Positions 11,301 through 23,836 of a DNA stretch of 64,000 nucleotides are shown one piece after another. The notes below the pieces were generated by a model. That model was not told where the DNA came from, did no database searches, and saw only the letters and a program-made list of their open reading frames with translations. A program made the position numbers and the translations under genes. The stretch's first letter is position 1. Every line of letters starts with the position of its first letter. Source of the DNA: Neonectria sp. B-13. Taxonomy: Eukaryota; Ascomycota; Sordariomycetes; Hypocreales; Nectriaceae. The stretch lies in contig NOKP01000003.1 in the NCBI GenBank assembly GCA_002682825.1, forward strand, positions 558,001-622,000, in the 5' to 3' direction.

Positions 11301-11844
11301 GTCTCCCGCCGTCCCGGAATCGTGCTATCGCTTCTCCATGTGCGTGCGTCCTCTCAACCCATTCTCGTCTTGTCGCCGGTCGGTCCACCCAGTCGAACCC
11401 AGACTGTCTGACAAGTCGGGGTTCAGAATAGCGGCCCCTCCACACAAAGCATGCTGTGCTCTGGCGTAAAGTGGCCGTTGGATCAGATCTCCTGCTAACC
11501 CATCTGCAGAAACTCTGCTAGCGGTTACTGGACCTGCCCCAGGGTGGTGTCTTCAAGCCGCCTGGCCCCAATCATTAGCGTCCTTCTCCATCGACACAGA
11601 GTCTTGACGTTGCCTTACTTGTCATTTCTACTAAAGGCTGGACACGCCCATTTTTACTTCTCTCTGTTAGCCCGCCTCCATTCATCGCATGGGCCCTTCA
11701 CTCGCTCACGGCAGGTCCATGAGGCCTTCGGCTACGATATCGTGAACCATCCAACTGCTGCCACCAAAACCGAGACCACGGCCCATTTACTCTTCAACCC
11801 TCGACTCCTGGCCGGCGCATGGCAGGGCCAAGGCCGCCGCCATC
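8335..11844. other. Long intergenic region with possible 5' UTR intron
   Basis: 3.5 kb between divergent starts (UCH at 8334 minus, disordered protein at 11845 plus). Several open frames exist (for example 10726-11271 plus), but they lack homology signs, begin without good start contexts and read as low-complexity translations of C-rich DNA. From about 10.8 kb the plus strand is pyrimidine-rich, as in long fungal 5' UTRs. A candidate 44-bp UTR intron is at 11466-11509 (GTAAAG, branch GCTAAC, acceptor CTGCAG). No RNA gene or transposon was seen. Confidence 0.5.
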
Positions 11845-14287
11845 ATGGGCTTCCTCAGCTTCCTAAGCCGGAAAACGTCGAGCGATCGCGGCCTTAGGCG
11901 TTCTATCAAGACCCAAGCATACGACTCGACAACTGCTGCCCATCCACCAGTCCGAGGCAAGCAACCCACCGACTCTGGTGCCTTTTAAAGCTAACCTAGC
12001 TATAGGGACGTATCCTGTCGCTGGCAACGGGCCTAATGCTCTTGACAAGTTGCAGCAAGCGGCGAGGAAACGGAGCCTGGCACAACTTCCCGTCATCGAA
12101 GACCCCGTTCAAATTGAACCATTTAAACCGGCGCCGTCCCCTGGGGCATCTCGGTTTCGGGAGAATTTTGACACAAGACCGAGTTCTGCTCCAGACGTTG
12201 CAAGATTGAACTCGCGTTCTAGGTCTGCCAGACCCAGTTCTCGGGGCACCAGTCCTGCGACGGCTCTTCGCCTAGACAGCAATTCCATTCGCAAGCAGCT
12301 TCTCCCGCCGGTCCCGCCTATCCCCGAGCGCCACCACCGCCGCCGCCGGAGCTCTCTCGAATCTTCGCAGAACAGGTTCATCGACATTCTCGACGCCCAG
12401 GGCGAGTTCAAGCCCGCCAATTTTCGATCCCGAGTTAATGCCATTGGCGCTCGCGAGTTTGGGGAGGATGTTGCGGATCGTAACATTGGCGGGAATGGCC
12501 ATGACTTGACCAGCCCGGTCGTCCAAGCCTTCTACGGCATTCCTGGTACTGGTGATGATCTCGACGAAAGCGCGCCCCCACCGACCATCGCCAAGGCAAG
12601 ACGCAACAGGGGCGAACGATCTCGCATACGCCAACCTAGGAAACAAGAGTCGGCGACATCTTTAGGCAAGGCATCGGACGTATCTGCCTGGAACTCGTTT
12701 TCCGAGGTCAATGAGGTTGACTTGTTGCGGCCTGAGCATCCTCGCGGTCGACGTACCGAGAGGCACGAAGAAATGCAATACGCAAATTCCACGATCAGGG
12801 ATCTGCACCAACTCATGCTGGATCGAAGAAGGTCCTTCCATTCGTTTGCCGGTACGCACTCGAAGGAGGGATCGAGGCACAGGCCTTTAAGCCTGCATCC
12901 TTCGATGTCTAATTTCAACGATGAAGATGCGTATCCATCGCCGCTGTCCCGCGCTCGGCCGAGGACAACTGGAAGGGGATCTGAACTATATGCAATTGGA
13001 AACCTCGAAGTGGACAGCCTGATGGACGGGGCCTTTGATGACGCAGCACCACCTCCAAGTAAGCACTCTGGTTCAAGGATCTGTTATAACGCTAATGTGG
13101 GAGTATTAGTTATTCCTGTTCGGGCCAGACAGCTCCGAAGGCAATCTTCTGTGTACTCAGACAGCCAAAACGGTCAGGATGATTGGCAGGTCCAGCCCAG
13201 ATTTGCTCGAGGAGAACCTTCCCTCGCTTTCTCACGCCCTTCCAGCTCTTCTTCCACTGAGCCTGCACGTCCTCGAACTCGCTCCATAGGCGGCACATCA
13301 GTCCAGCAACGACACCGACTTGATGACATCACCGAACACATTCCCGTCAGGACTTCATCGTTGGGCCTCCAATCTCAGCCGTGCTTAACTCCAACAACGA
13401 TATCATCAGCCTACTCTAGCAATGCATTTCCTAGGCCGCAAAGCCAGCATACAGCCAGCACATCGATTGATGCCTCTCTTCCAGCGCCATTTGAGAAGGT
13501 TTACGAAGGTGGTTTAGTTCCCAACTTGGGGTATCCTCGTCCGACATATTCTCCTGCCGCAGAGGCCGATTTCTCTATCGATGCCCTGGGATTACCGCGG
13601 AGAGACAACGAGCAGAACAAATCCCGTCTCGAATACACCCCACATTTGCCAACGCGCGATAGTCCCATTATGAGCAATTACGTCTCAGGATTCACCGATG
13701 ATTCGGATGTCGACTCGTTTGTCGGAACTCGGGAACACGGTGTTGGGGAGGAAGGACTTCTTTTCAATGAAGTCATCTACCGCGCTTCGGGGGGACTCCC
13801 TGGATTGTTTGACTCCTTTCCTAACCCGAAGGGTCCAGCCCCGGTGTCCAACCCAAAGAAGAACACATCAGCCATGAGCACTCCCAAGTCGCCACAGACG
13901 AGGCCCAAGGGCCGCTCGAGACCACGGTCCAGCCATACGCGACCCCGCTCGAGCTCTCACAAGAGTTTCGAGTCTCGGCATGCATTTACGATCGATTCCC
14001 AAGACTTGGAGGCATTCTTGGAATTGGACCACACGTTTCTCCGTAGCGCAGGCTCCATGATGGCGTCCAACCTCGGCGCGGACAAGAGGCGTAACAACAG
14101 GCGGAGCATGTACGAATTTGAAGACGATGACGAAGCCCAGGTGAACATCCGCACAACGACGCGATCAAAGAAAGATTTGAAGAGGGTAGATACGGGGACG
14201 TCTGGGCGGAGTCGTCGACCGAGGTCAGCGTATCGACGCCAAGCCAGGGAGGAAGAGTCAGGCGACGCTGCCGATACTGAGGACTAA
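11845..14287 (+). CDS. Hypothetical disordered Ser/Arg/Pro-rich protein
   Basis: A 780-residue protein from exons 11845-11956, 12006-13058 and 13110-14287. Intron 1 (11957-12005, 49 bp) uses a GC donor (GCAAGC) with branch GCTAAC and acceptor TATAG; it joins PPVRG to GTYPVAGNGPN without frame loss. Intron 2 (13059-13109) is 51 bp and stop-free, but has GTAAGC, GCTAAT and TTAG signals, so retention would insert 17 residues. The sequence is nearly all predicted disorder, with SR and RS runs (residues about 70-125), and basic stretches such as RPKGRSRPRSSHTRPRSSSH near residue 645. A short acidic end (EESGDAADTED) closes it. No domain is recognised. Start ATG 11845 has a good context (GCCATCATGG) and gives MGFLSFLSRK. 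Function unknown; likely filamentous-ascomycete specific by inference. Confidence 0.8.
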
Positions 14288-14933
14288 AGAATATATGTTT
14301 AGCTACGATTTCTTATGTTAGGGGTTGCATGGCGCTCTTGATGGGGCGGTCTTTAGCAGGGAGTTTGGGTACTTGGCCAGGCCGTCGATCATGGGATCTG
14401 GCAGACATGCTTGCTGCTTTGCATTGGTTTAGATGGCGGACAACGAACCGGTTATTTCTTTTGTATCTTGCTGGGGCAACCCGGGATATTGGGGAGCTGG
14501 ACAAAGTAACAGTGAAGTACAGAGTACGAAGTACACGGGGATTGATTATGAGTAGACGGTGGATGAAAGTGCACGCATCGCATTGGTTTTAATTAATCTT
14601 ACGCATGTCCAGGCACGTTGCTTGCTGCATGTCTGTTAATGATTCAAGTGTAGCATGACTATGTTCTCTCTACTCAATGTTCCCACCAGCTCTGAGAAAT
14701 GCGATCTAATACGAATGGATTCGTCATTCTGACTTGGTTCATGCTGTCTTTGCTTTGCATTGTCCTGTACCCCTGTATTCAGCTGCGCATGCAACGCCTT
14801 CAACCTCCCAAACCATTCAATGCGACCAACAAACAGCAAGGCCGCAGCCGCCACGAGAATAAGCAAATAATCCGGTGCAAAAAGAGAGAGAAGCAAAAAT
14901 AGATACCCGTTGATGAGCTGTAACCTCGTGAGT
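14288..14933. other. Intergenic region, 3' side of disordered-protein gene
   Basis: About 650 bp holding the presumed 3' UTR of the plus-strand gene and the flank of the tRNA gene. Nothing else is seen. Confidence 0.5.
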
Positions 14934-15004
14934 GCCCACTGACGGAATTGAACCGTCGATCTTCCCATTACGAGTGGGACGCCTTACCACTGGGCCAAGC
15001 GGGC
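14934..15004 (-). tRNA. tRNA-Thr (anticodon CGU), intronless
   Basis: A 71-nt cloverleaf on the minus strand. Acceptor stem GCCCGCT pairs with AGTGGGC with one G-U. The D arm has GCC/GGC around CAGTGGTAA. The anticodon stem TCCCA/TGGGA closes the loop CTCGTAA, giving anticodon CGT, which reads ACG (Thr). The T arm is GACGG-TTCAATT-CCGTC. It carries no intron. It sits 27 bp past the Dicer stop codon, in the same orientation. Confidence 0.95.
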
Positions 15005-15030
15005 TGGAGTTACTGGATGGGCGTTTAGGC

Positions 15031-18000
15031 TCAGATTGCAGTCCCATAAGGCTCACATGCGTCGTCTCCGCCGCCTAGGATCGCTGGATCAGCGCCGACC
15101 TTGCAGTCACATCCCATCGTCGTCTTAGCCGCGTCGCCGAGTTCCTTCAGCTTCTCCAGCGCCCTCTTTGCCACTGCAATCTTGGCGTACCGCCCGCTTT
15201 TGGCCGTGGCGTGGGCAAAGACGTTCCCGTGGATCATCAGCGCGCACACCACGTCGCTCTCCGTCATGGCACGCACGCCCTCGTCGAGAGCGCAGGGTAC
15301 GTTGGACGTGCAGATGCGCCACTGCGTGCACATGAGCTCCGTCTGCATCTTGCGCGCCAGGAACGTTACGGGGTGTCGCTTGGCGAAGGTGTCGTACAGC
15401 GTCATGTCCTCGAAGTACGGCTGCACGAAGCGCGTGAAGAAGGCTACGACCACGCCGTAGTTGTACTTGGCGTCGACGAACATGGCGCCGATGAAGGCCT
15501 CGACGATGTCCGGGAGCGCCTTGGGCGGCTGCAAGGCGCTGAGCCAGAAGTTGCACCGCATGGGCGTGCCGTCTCGGTCGGCTTCTTCCCGCGCCTCGAC
15601 TTCAGCCTGCTCCAGCTCGGCGACGTATTCGCTGATCTGGCCAATGGACGCCGCGGTGGTGATGAGCAGGTGCTTGTGGAGCTTCAGCTGGACGCAGACG
15701 CAGCCCAGGAACTGGTTCGAGGCCATGGCCATCTTGTGCTCCGTCAGCCACTGGGGGTCGGCCACGGGATACCGCTTGAAGAGGTAGTCGACGATGGCCA
15801 TGTCCAGCAGGGCGTCGCCCAGGAACTCGAGGCGCTGGTAGTTGGGGATGGGCTCGTAGGGATACGACGGGTGCTTGAAGGCGCTCCGGAGCAGCGACGC
15901 AGAGGAGAACTCGTAGCCGGTGGCCTGGGCGACTTGCGAGACGACGAACCGTTGGGCCGCGGTACTGTTGCTTACTTGCCACGGCGGCACCTTGTATGCA
16001 ACGTAGTAGTCGCTGAAGCTCTGCATCTGGTGGTTTTTACTCTTGACCATCTGCGTCACGGCCTTGACAGCCATGTCAAAGTCCCCGTCCTCGGTAGTGA
16101 CGTACGCGGCGCCGATGAGGGCCTCGCAGACGTCGGCGATGGACTTGTCGGCCAGGTTGTGCCGCAGCTCCGCCTTGGGCGCCTTTCCCTTCTTCAGCTT
16201 CAGGGCTGGGTACCAGGTTCTGCGGTCGAGGGCCTTGGAGCGGACAAACTCCTGCAGCTTGCGGTCGACGGCGTGGTTGAAGAGGTTCTGGTTGCAGATG
16301 AGGAGCATGCGTTCGACGTGGTACTCGAACTCGTTGCTGTCGGGGATGAGGGTGAAGAGGGCGATGGTCGTGGCCATTTTGAGGAACGTGTCGCCGAGGA
16401 ACTCCAGGCGCTCGTAGTTATTGCCCATGCCGGCTTGGAAGTTGATGTCTTCCTCGTCGTGGTCGCCCGTGTTGTCACTGTCCTTTGTCAAGGCCTCGAG
16501 GGCAAGGCTGGGCTTGATGGTGAGGCCCAGGAGGGAGCACGCGTCGAGGCAGATGAGGACGGAGTCGATGCGGTGGATGATGGCAGGGAAGGTCATGGCC
16601 ATGGAGACGACGTCCATGGGAAGCTGGAGGTTGTCAGTATTGCCGTGCCTGGGAAACAGTGCGTTTACTTACCGGCGACACGCAGAGGGGCTCCAATATG
16701 ACGAAGCACTCGTTGTTGATGTCCTCGTCGACTTGAAACTCATCCAACAAGTTGCGGCGGAGCGACAACAGCTCAGCATTCACCACGGGCTGGTCGTCCC
16801 GCCACTTAGCCTTCTGGCGAGCCTTGAGCCAGAGACTGTTGCTGTACTGTTTGATGGTCTGCTCGACGACTCGGTAGGCCCGGCCCTTGTGCTCAGGCAC
16901 ATTCGCTGGAGTCGGATCCGATGGCCGCAGCGACTTGTTGATGCCGCTAATGACCAGCTTTCGGGAGCCGTCATATGGATCAGTGACGAACTTGTCATGG
17001 AAGAATTCTTCAGACGCATTCTCCCAGGCGAGGTTCTCGTTGTCCCTGACTATCTTCACTGCGGCCCAATCAATGTGGGCTTGGCCTTCTCTCAGCACTT
17101 GCCCATGATCCTCAATGCAGGGAGCAAGGAAGTATGGAATCTCCTCCGGGCTGGCGTCGTACTCCTTGCTGAATACATCGACAAACACCTTGAGCGTGAA
17201 CGTAGCAAGCCCCTGGACATCCATCTCCGTCACACTGACAGGCTCCTCGCTCGTAGCCAGTTTCGCCAAAGACGAGTTGCCATTACCGAAGAACAGAGGG
17301 ATGTTCGGCAGCTGGTGAATTTTCTGCCGCGAAAGCAGAAGTAGTGGTCGGCTGTGACGTCCCAAGGCATTTGGGTTCTCGAGCGTGATCGCCGTGATAA
17401 ATAACTCGGACGGAATCTCTGTGCCTACCTCGCACCACATATTTGGCTTGAGAAGCATCTTGTAATCGGCCTTCTTGTTGGAGCTGACCGCCAGCCGGGC
17501 GTTGCGCATTGCTGGTAACCTTTTAACGAAAACGGGCTGGAAATGCTCGTTGATATACGTCTTTTGTATCAGCTCCACGCAAGCCTCGAACGCCGCGGAG
17601 CACCGAGCCAGCATCTTGCTCCGCTGCGGAAAGCCAGACATGGACTTGATGGGCGAGGAGTCGGGAAGGATGACATCGGCGACGAACCTGGACCCAAACG
17701 TGGTGACGATGAACTCAGGCTTCAGGCTCGTTTCCGCCGGCGATAGGGAGGATACAAACCTGGCCAATACGTCGAGGCTGTGGGGGTATGTGAGGCGCGC
17801 CCCAGTGGACGGCACTTCGTAGACCTTCTGGCCGGCCTGTTCGAACTGCGCGGCTGCCGCGGCGTCGATGCTCTGGTCCTGCAGCTTGCGGTCGGCGGGG
17901 AGAGCGGAGCAGAAGCGGCGAAGAGCAGAGGCATCTCGCGTTGCCTGGTAGAGGCCGCGCAGGTGCTTCATGTTTCCTTCCTCTACCATGCTGATGTACC

Positions 18001-19877
18001 GCGAGTTGTCCTGCCGGGCTCGACCCTTGGACTGCAGGTACTGGATGACCGAGTTGTAGAGGTCGAAGCGGATGACTAGATCGCATTGGGGAATATCGAT
18101 GCCCTCCTCGGCGACGGGCGTGGCGAACAGGCAGTTGGTTTCGCCCCGTTTGAATCGCTGGAGGGTCAAGACTTGGTCACGAAAGGACATGTTGCCGAGG
18201 TTTGAGGTGGTAGACTGACAGCCAACCTGCGGACATGTTAGCAATGATCTTGATAGACTCGAGGGGTTGTTTTGTGATGTACCATGTATGAGACCATCAT
18301 TCCTGGAATCCGCATTTCTGACTGCTTAAACAGATCTGCGAGAAGACAAGCTGTGTATCTCTTTTCCACAAAGACAATGCAGCGGCTTGTGCCGTAGTCG
18401 CTGAATGCCTCTCGAAGAATACTATGCAGCTGCCTGACCTTGGAAGACAGGTCCATCGATCCCGGTTCAGCAGTCCCCAACTCATGATCCTCAATCATCT
18501 GCTGCACCGTTCGGATGGCATCCGTCGCTCGCTCCGCCTGCGTCGACGCAAAGTCCTGCGCAAAGTCCCGGTCGGTCCTGGCTGCGAGGCGCGTCATCTC
18601 GCTGTCGGTGATGAGGAGTTTCCAATACCGGTCGGCGCACCAGCGGCCAAGGGTGGAAGACGCTTCCTTGGTGAACTCGAGCAGGGCGCGGAATTGGGCG
18701 TTGTGCGATACGTGTTCGGAGATCTGGCGCCACAGCTGGGTTGTGGAATCCTCGGGGAAATCCAGTCTCTCGTACGTCTCTTTGGTTTCAACGACCTTCT
18801 GTCTCTGCGCGTCGGTATCCGTCATAACCTCGTCGGAGATGGTCGCGATCTCGCTGCAGAGCATGCTTTCCAGCTCGGCAGCTGCCACTTTGACGTCCTT
18901 GGTTCGACAGTCGACGGGCGAAGCCGTCATGCCCAGGATCCGAGGTCGCTCTTGAGCCTCGCGGATGTAGTGGTTTTTGATGATGCGAGCGTACGGGTGG
19001 TTCTTCTTCGTGTGGTGGGCTTCGTCGAAGATGAGCAAGTTGACCTGGCTCATTCTGATGAAGCCATTGTCGAGACAATCAAGGAGGATCTGGGCCGTGC
19101 AGACTACAACCATGTTTTCGCTAAACTGCGTATCCCAGAACTCTTTGGTTTTCATTATGCCCGTCATGTCACCGAAGAACTTGGTAATGGGATGCTCTAG
19201 GTTGCAGTTGAGGACGGCATACTGCTGGAAGCACAGGGCGACCTTCTCGACCAAGAAGAAGGCGACTTTCTTAGGCTTTCCAACGGCGCGGTCTTCCAGT
19301 TCTTGTTCGAGAGTGTGTCTCAAAAGAAGAGCCGCGATAAGTGTCTTTCCGGAGCCTAAAGCTGTCAGAAGGGCAACTGCCGAGAAGGGGGCGGCATACC
19401 GGTGTCCAGAACCACGATGGTGTTCTTCGTCTTGGCCCGCTCAAACAACTCGACCTGGTACTCTCTTGGAGTTGCGATGATCTTCCTGTCCTCGCTTTCC
19501 TTGACCAAATGAGCGACAGACTGATATGCAAGGTCCCTGGCCGAATGCTTGGAATTCGTGGTAACCTCGCGTTGGTTTTTGGCAATCCATGATTGGAAAG
19601 CTGCAGTGTCGAGGCGTTTCTTCTCCGTTACCCTTCTTGTTCGTTCAGGGTTAACTATCAGACGGTATGCGTCGTCGTCGGATTCGATGTCCTCAGGCTC
19701 GTCTTCAAGCTCGTCGACTGGGGTTGTTGATGTGGCGGCTTGGGAGTTGCTCAGCGGCTGTTTATTGTCGAGACCGCTTTCAACAGTGCTGAGAGGGTAC
19801 GCGGGCGAGTTTGGTGATGTTGCAGCAGTTGTGATCTGTGCTGGGAGCGAGAAGCTAATGAGGTCGTCGAGATCCAT
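15031..19877 (-). CDS. dcl1: Dicer-like protein (DCL1-type)
   Basis: A complete 1565-residue Dicer that cuts double-stranded RNA into small RNAs for gene silencing. Exons are 19877-19400, 19355-18283, 18226-16673 and 16623-15031; introns are 44, 56 and 49 bp. An acidic N terminus leads into a DExD/H helicase: Walker A DTGSGKT spans intron 1 (158-164), DEAH 270-273, and motif VI SKGRARQ ends at 589. A Dicer dimerisation (DUF283-like) region follows, then a weak PAZ-like stretch. RNase III domain a has ERLEFLGD (1106-1113) and D1199/E1202 in ADVCEAL; domain b has QRLEFLGD (1298-1305) and IVEAFIGAMF. Both keep their metal-binding acidic residues. The C terminus has a dsRNA-binding-like region (HATAKSGRYAKIAVAKRALE) and CDC/CEPYG cysteines, typical of DCL1. 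DCL2 is the alternative; the C-terminal dsRBD and length favour DCL1. Confidence 0.95.
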
Positions 19878-20757
19878 CGTGGCGATGCAACGGAAATAGC
19901 GACGTTGTTGAAGAAAGAGGAAAGCCCTTAGACAAACCCACGACTCAGCTTGGTCATGCACTTGAATATTGAGATGGAGGTTGTAGGTGCAAGGTAGAGA
20001 GGTCAAGTGCTCAAGCGCAGCCTTACGAGGCAGGCAGACGGCGGGCAGCTGGCGAGCAAAAGCAACAAAAGCCACCACATCATAAGTACTTCGGCCTTTT
20101 CCCTGATCACATGATTACCCTAAGGACTTGAACAGCGAAAATCCTTCTCTTAGGATCAGGCGAACCAAGAAGCTGGTTTGTGTGTATCTCGTCTGTGCTG
20201 TGCGGTGAGCGGGTAGTTGCAGTGGCCGAGATTGTTCAGCAAACAATGCTGTCACGAGATGGTTTCGAAAGATGCGGGCCACTACATGATCGCACTGGGA
20301 TTCTTTTGCTTTAATTCAAATAACAAGGTTTAATCTAATCATATTACTTACTTCGTCAATTAAACATTGTATTATATGTTATTCTTGCTATTGGTTTCCT
20401 GTTCTTACGCTAGCTTCAAGACCGGTGTTGCTTGACTCACAACCATGCCATTCCGCACACACTCTCTAAGTCAATGAAATCCTAATACGTTTCCATTATT
20501 ATGCAGTTATTTTCCAACTGAAGGCTATCTGTAATCCCTCCGTTGCGCATTGCTTCGTATCGTCGTATCGTCTCATCGAGTCGAGGGCAAACCACGCTAC
20601 CCTAAATGCTCGTCCAACCAACATGTTGCCCTCCGGTTCACTTACAAAAGCCATTCCGCCGAGCAATCCTGTAGACATACAACACGGATCCTATCGCTTA
20701 GTAGGAACCACATCAAGCAAGGAAGTAAGCTCCACCCGGAAACACTGGTAACGTGTC
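19878..20757. promoter_or_regulatory. Dicer promoter and adjacent intergenic region
   Basis: About 880 bp between the Dicer ATG (19877, minus) and the 3' end of the next minus gene. The open frame runs upstream of the Dicer ATG but without another ATG. The part at 20300-20410 is AT-rich. No gene is seen. Confidence 0.4.
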
Positions 20758-23700
20758 TCAGACTTCGCCAGAAGCGTCAGGCATTGGCGTATCCTCATCC
20801 TCGACATCCCCCTTTTGTTCCTCAACTTGTACACAAACCTCCTCGCCCTCATTACTCCCAGCCTCTGTGGCTCCTGTAAAGTTCAGAGCGAAGAAAGCCT
20901 CCTCAGCTTGCCCAGCGTACAAGGCCACGTCGGCGCAACCCGCGAACCTGGCCTCTCTGGCGTCTTGGGCCACGCTCGCCTTCTGGCTCTGCTCAACTCC
21001 AGCAAACTCTCGCTTCATGTTCTTTAGCACCTGGAAATGCTCAGCTGGATCCTCTGTGCTGGCTGGAATTTCTTCTGGAGGTGGAACGATGCGATCAGCT
21101 CTCTCTGCGAAACGGGCCCTGCTGGAGATGGCGGCAAAGGTTGCCTCGTCGGCAGACCAGGCGTAGAAGGCTTTGTCGGTGCGGTTCAGAGGGCCGGAGA
21201 GCAGTGTGGTTCGGTGCATGCCAAAAAGAGGTTCGTGCTTGATCAGCGTTGGAGTGGGTGGAACCTGGACTTCATGTCCAGTGCCGGTGGCAGACAAGGG
21301 GCGCCCGCTTTCCACGCGTCGATCGGAATCGTTGCTCTTAATACGACTTGGGGGCGATGCCTTCAACCATCTTCGTGGGACAGGCCTTTGAGATCCTCTA
21401 GGGGATACAAACTGCGATGGATGCTGTGGTACTCATGGTTAGTCTGGGATTTATTTCCAGGTGAAGTACTTACCTCGGCATCCTCCTTCTTGCCCCGACG
21501 CCCCTTGGCCGGTGTTTTCTCTTGGTTTCCGGTGGTGATCTCGTTCTCAACTTGATCCTCTGAGTGTCCATTATTCCGTGCAGAGCTGCCGGCAGCTCTC
21601 TTGGGGGCTTTCCTCTTCCGCGAACTCTTCGGTTGGTAGTCCGAGTCATTCTCAGCTTCTCGGACGACAACCTCTTCAGGCTCATCGTCATCATCGTCGT
21701 CGGGTTCTGTCGAGATAGTACGCGTGTTGCGATCCTGGTCCTCCTGGGTAGTCTGCTTGGCGTGCGCCACAAAATTAATGTTGAGAAGATCGCGGAGTTC
21801 CTCGGATGGAACAGGTTTTGCTGCCTGTCTGTAAGCCCCAGGTCCCGCCCGAGGTCGGCTATTCTGTTGGCCGAAGATGTTGTTTGGAGTGTTGAACGAA
21901 GACTTGATGGCCTTGTATCCAGCTGAAAAGCCACTCTCAATCATGGGCGCCAAGCGTCGATCCAAGTGGTCGGAAACCCTTGCGATGGAGCTTGCCAACG
22001 TGGACATAGACTCCTGGGGTGTTTGGGTTGGAGGTGGAAGATGTGCTGTAAGCGCTGCTGGGCGCCCCTTGTTCTGGGCTTGCTTGGGCTTGTCACCCTT
22101 GTTCGCCTTGTTCGTGCCTGGCTGGCTTTCGACACCGGGAAGCTTTGTTACACGCGCAGCCTGGGCTCTCCCTCGCTTCACAGACGGATCCTTCTGTCCA
22201 TTGCGGCAAGTTGGGCGAGCCGGCTTCCCCTGAGTAGACGCCGTAGTCACCCCCTGGACATTCTTCTGATCGTTGCCGGTCTGAGGCGGACGCAGCTCTG
22301 CTGCTCGTCGGAACGGCTTTGCAGGCCGGTCTTCCTCGACCAGGGTAGAAACAAGATTGCCGTCGATGAAGCGGAAGCAATCAGGATATTGGCGACAGAC
22401 GGCGCTGTTCAGTTCGCGCTCATGTCGCGACTGGGCACCCTTGCCGAGCTCTCTTGACGAGACTTGGGGCGTCAAGCAGCTTGTACTTGGTGCTCCTTTG
22501 AGCTTGAGGTGAGTCCTCGATGAGTTCTGCCGATTCTCTCTTGCCATTTGCTCGGCGGTGGCCTGGTCTAGCGGCTCTATTACCTCCTCTGGGTCATCGG
22601 GCGTTGACAGTCTCTCCTTCAGAGTCCCCAAGAATGGACTCCCAGGTCGCGGAAGCGGAGGGTCTGGCTTCGGAGCCAGACGCTTTCGGAACGAGTCTAA
22701 GTCCAGCATGCCCGTATCAATGGCATTCTTGACCGACTTGCGATCGACACAATCCTGAAGGATGTCGCCCTCCACCCTCAACGACAAGAAGTCCACTGTG
22801 CCCACCCCGGACCAGGCTTCAAGCTCGCGCACATACTCCTCCAGTCGATTGTTGCGCAGGAACGAACACCCAATCTCGATGGCTTGCTGCGAGATCCGGT
22901 CCGTACTCAGCCGGGGACGGTGCTCGTGGATGACATCGACCACGGTCTTATTCGACTCGTGAGCGTGTAAGCGCAAGTCATCCCAAGGGATCTTTTGGAC
23001 TTTATTCTCGTACACCTGCCAATGCTGGTATTCTTTGGTGTATACGTCGATGAATTCATGGACTTGCTGGCGGGTGAGACGGAGAGTAATGGAGACGGTC
23101 TTGGCGAAGCGGTGTTTGGCGTCGAGGATCTTGAGGATGATCCATTTGATGCCCCAGGTGAGGTCATCCCAGGCGATGGGACGAGGCTCGTCTCCGTCAG
23201 AAGAGGGTGCCATACAGGAATCACATCGTATCGGTACATGAGTAGAGGAACGATTCTGCTCAGGCCCGTCTGAGTTAGAGCCCCAGTCGATCAGATCTTG
23301 GTTGAAGATGGTGCTCACAACGCTCTTTTCAGGGTACGTAAGACCACGGGCTGGGAGCTTTGTGACGAGGGGATGAGCAAGTGAGTCTACACTTGCTTGA
23401 ATATCCGAGAGTCTGATCATGTCGAAGTTGATCCCGAGGTCGTCGTATGCGCATTCAGGGGAACCTAGCGGACATTAGGACAGAGCAACAGGAGGTCGCG
23501 ATGGTTTCACCCACCTGGAGATACCAAATTGGTCATATCACTGTGCTCTATGGAATATGCGGTATAAGGTTCATGCCCAAGAGGTAGGCAACGCGTAGTA
23601 TATGTCGTGCCAAAAGGTGACTCGCATGAAGTCGTCGCTAGCGGAGTGCCGGGTACGGCAGGCGCATACACGACCGAATCGCAACTTTGCGGTGACGCTG

Positions 23701-23836
23701 GAGCCTCCGAGACCTGAGACAGAAGAGGGTCAACAATGTTCACTGGGTGGAATTGGGAATGGCAATTGGGTTCTCGTACAGGATCCGGAGACGACTGATG
23801 GCTCAGCGTTGGGTCAGGAAGCCATGGGCTAGCCAT
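20758..23836 (-). CDS. Hypothetical nuclear-like protein, 988 residues
   Basis: Three exons, 23836-23515, 23464-21474 and 21411-20758, with introns of 50 bp (GTGGGT...CTAG) and 62 bp (GTAAGT...GCAG); the joins give LVSPGSPECAYDDLGINFD and KKEDAEFVSPRGSQRPVPRR. The only ordered part is about residues 110-350: a short Cys pair (RCDSCM), a Trp-rich segment (WDDLTWGIKWIILKILDAKH) and helical blocks around QQAIEIGCSFLRNNRLEEYV. The rest is polar and basic. An acidic run (DDDDDDEPEEVVV) is followed by KRKAPKRAA, a likely nuclear localisation signal. The C terminus has Ala/Phe-rich repeats (ARFAGCADVALYAGQAEEAF). I do not recognise a family. Start ATG 23836 is the first in frame. A chromatin or transcription role is only a guess from composition. 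Confidence 0.8.

Noticed and set aside
15211..16701. Open frame of 496 codons on the plus strand, antisense to the Dicer
   Set aside because: Mirror of a GC-rich coding exon; composition (Val/Glu/Arg/Gly) is the usual antisense shadow and there are no domain signs, while the minus strand encodes both RNase III domains.
19878..20078. Upstream in-frame extension of the Dicer N terminus
   Set aside because: The open stretch has no ATG before 19877 and does not resemble Dicer N termini; MDLDDLISFSLP is the natural start.
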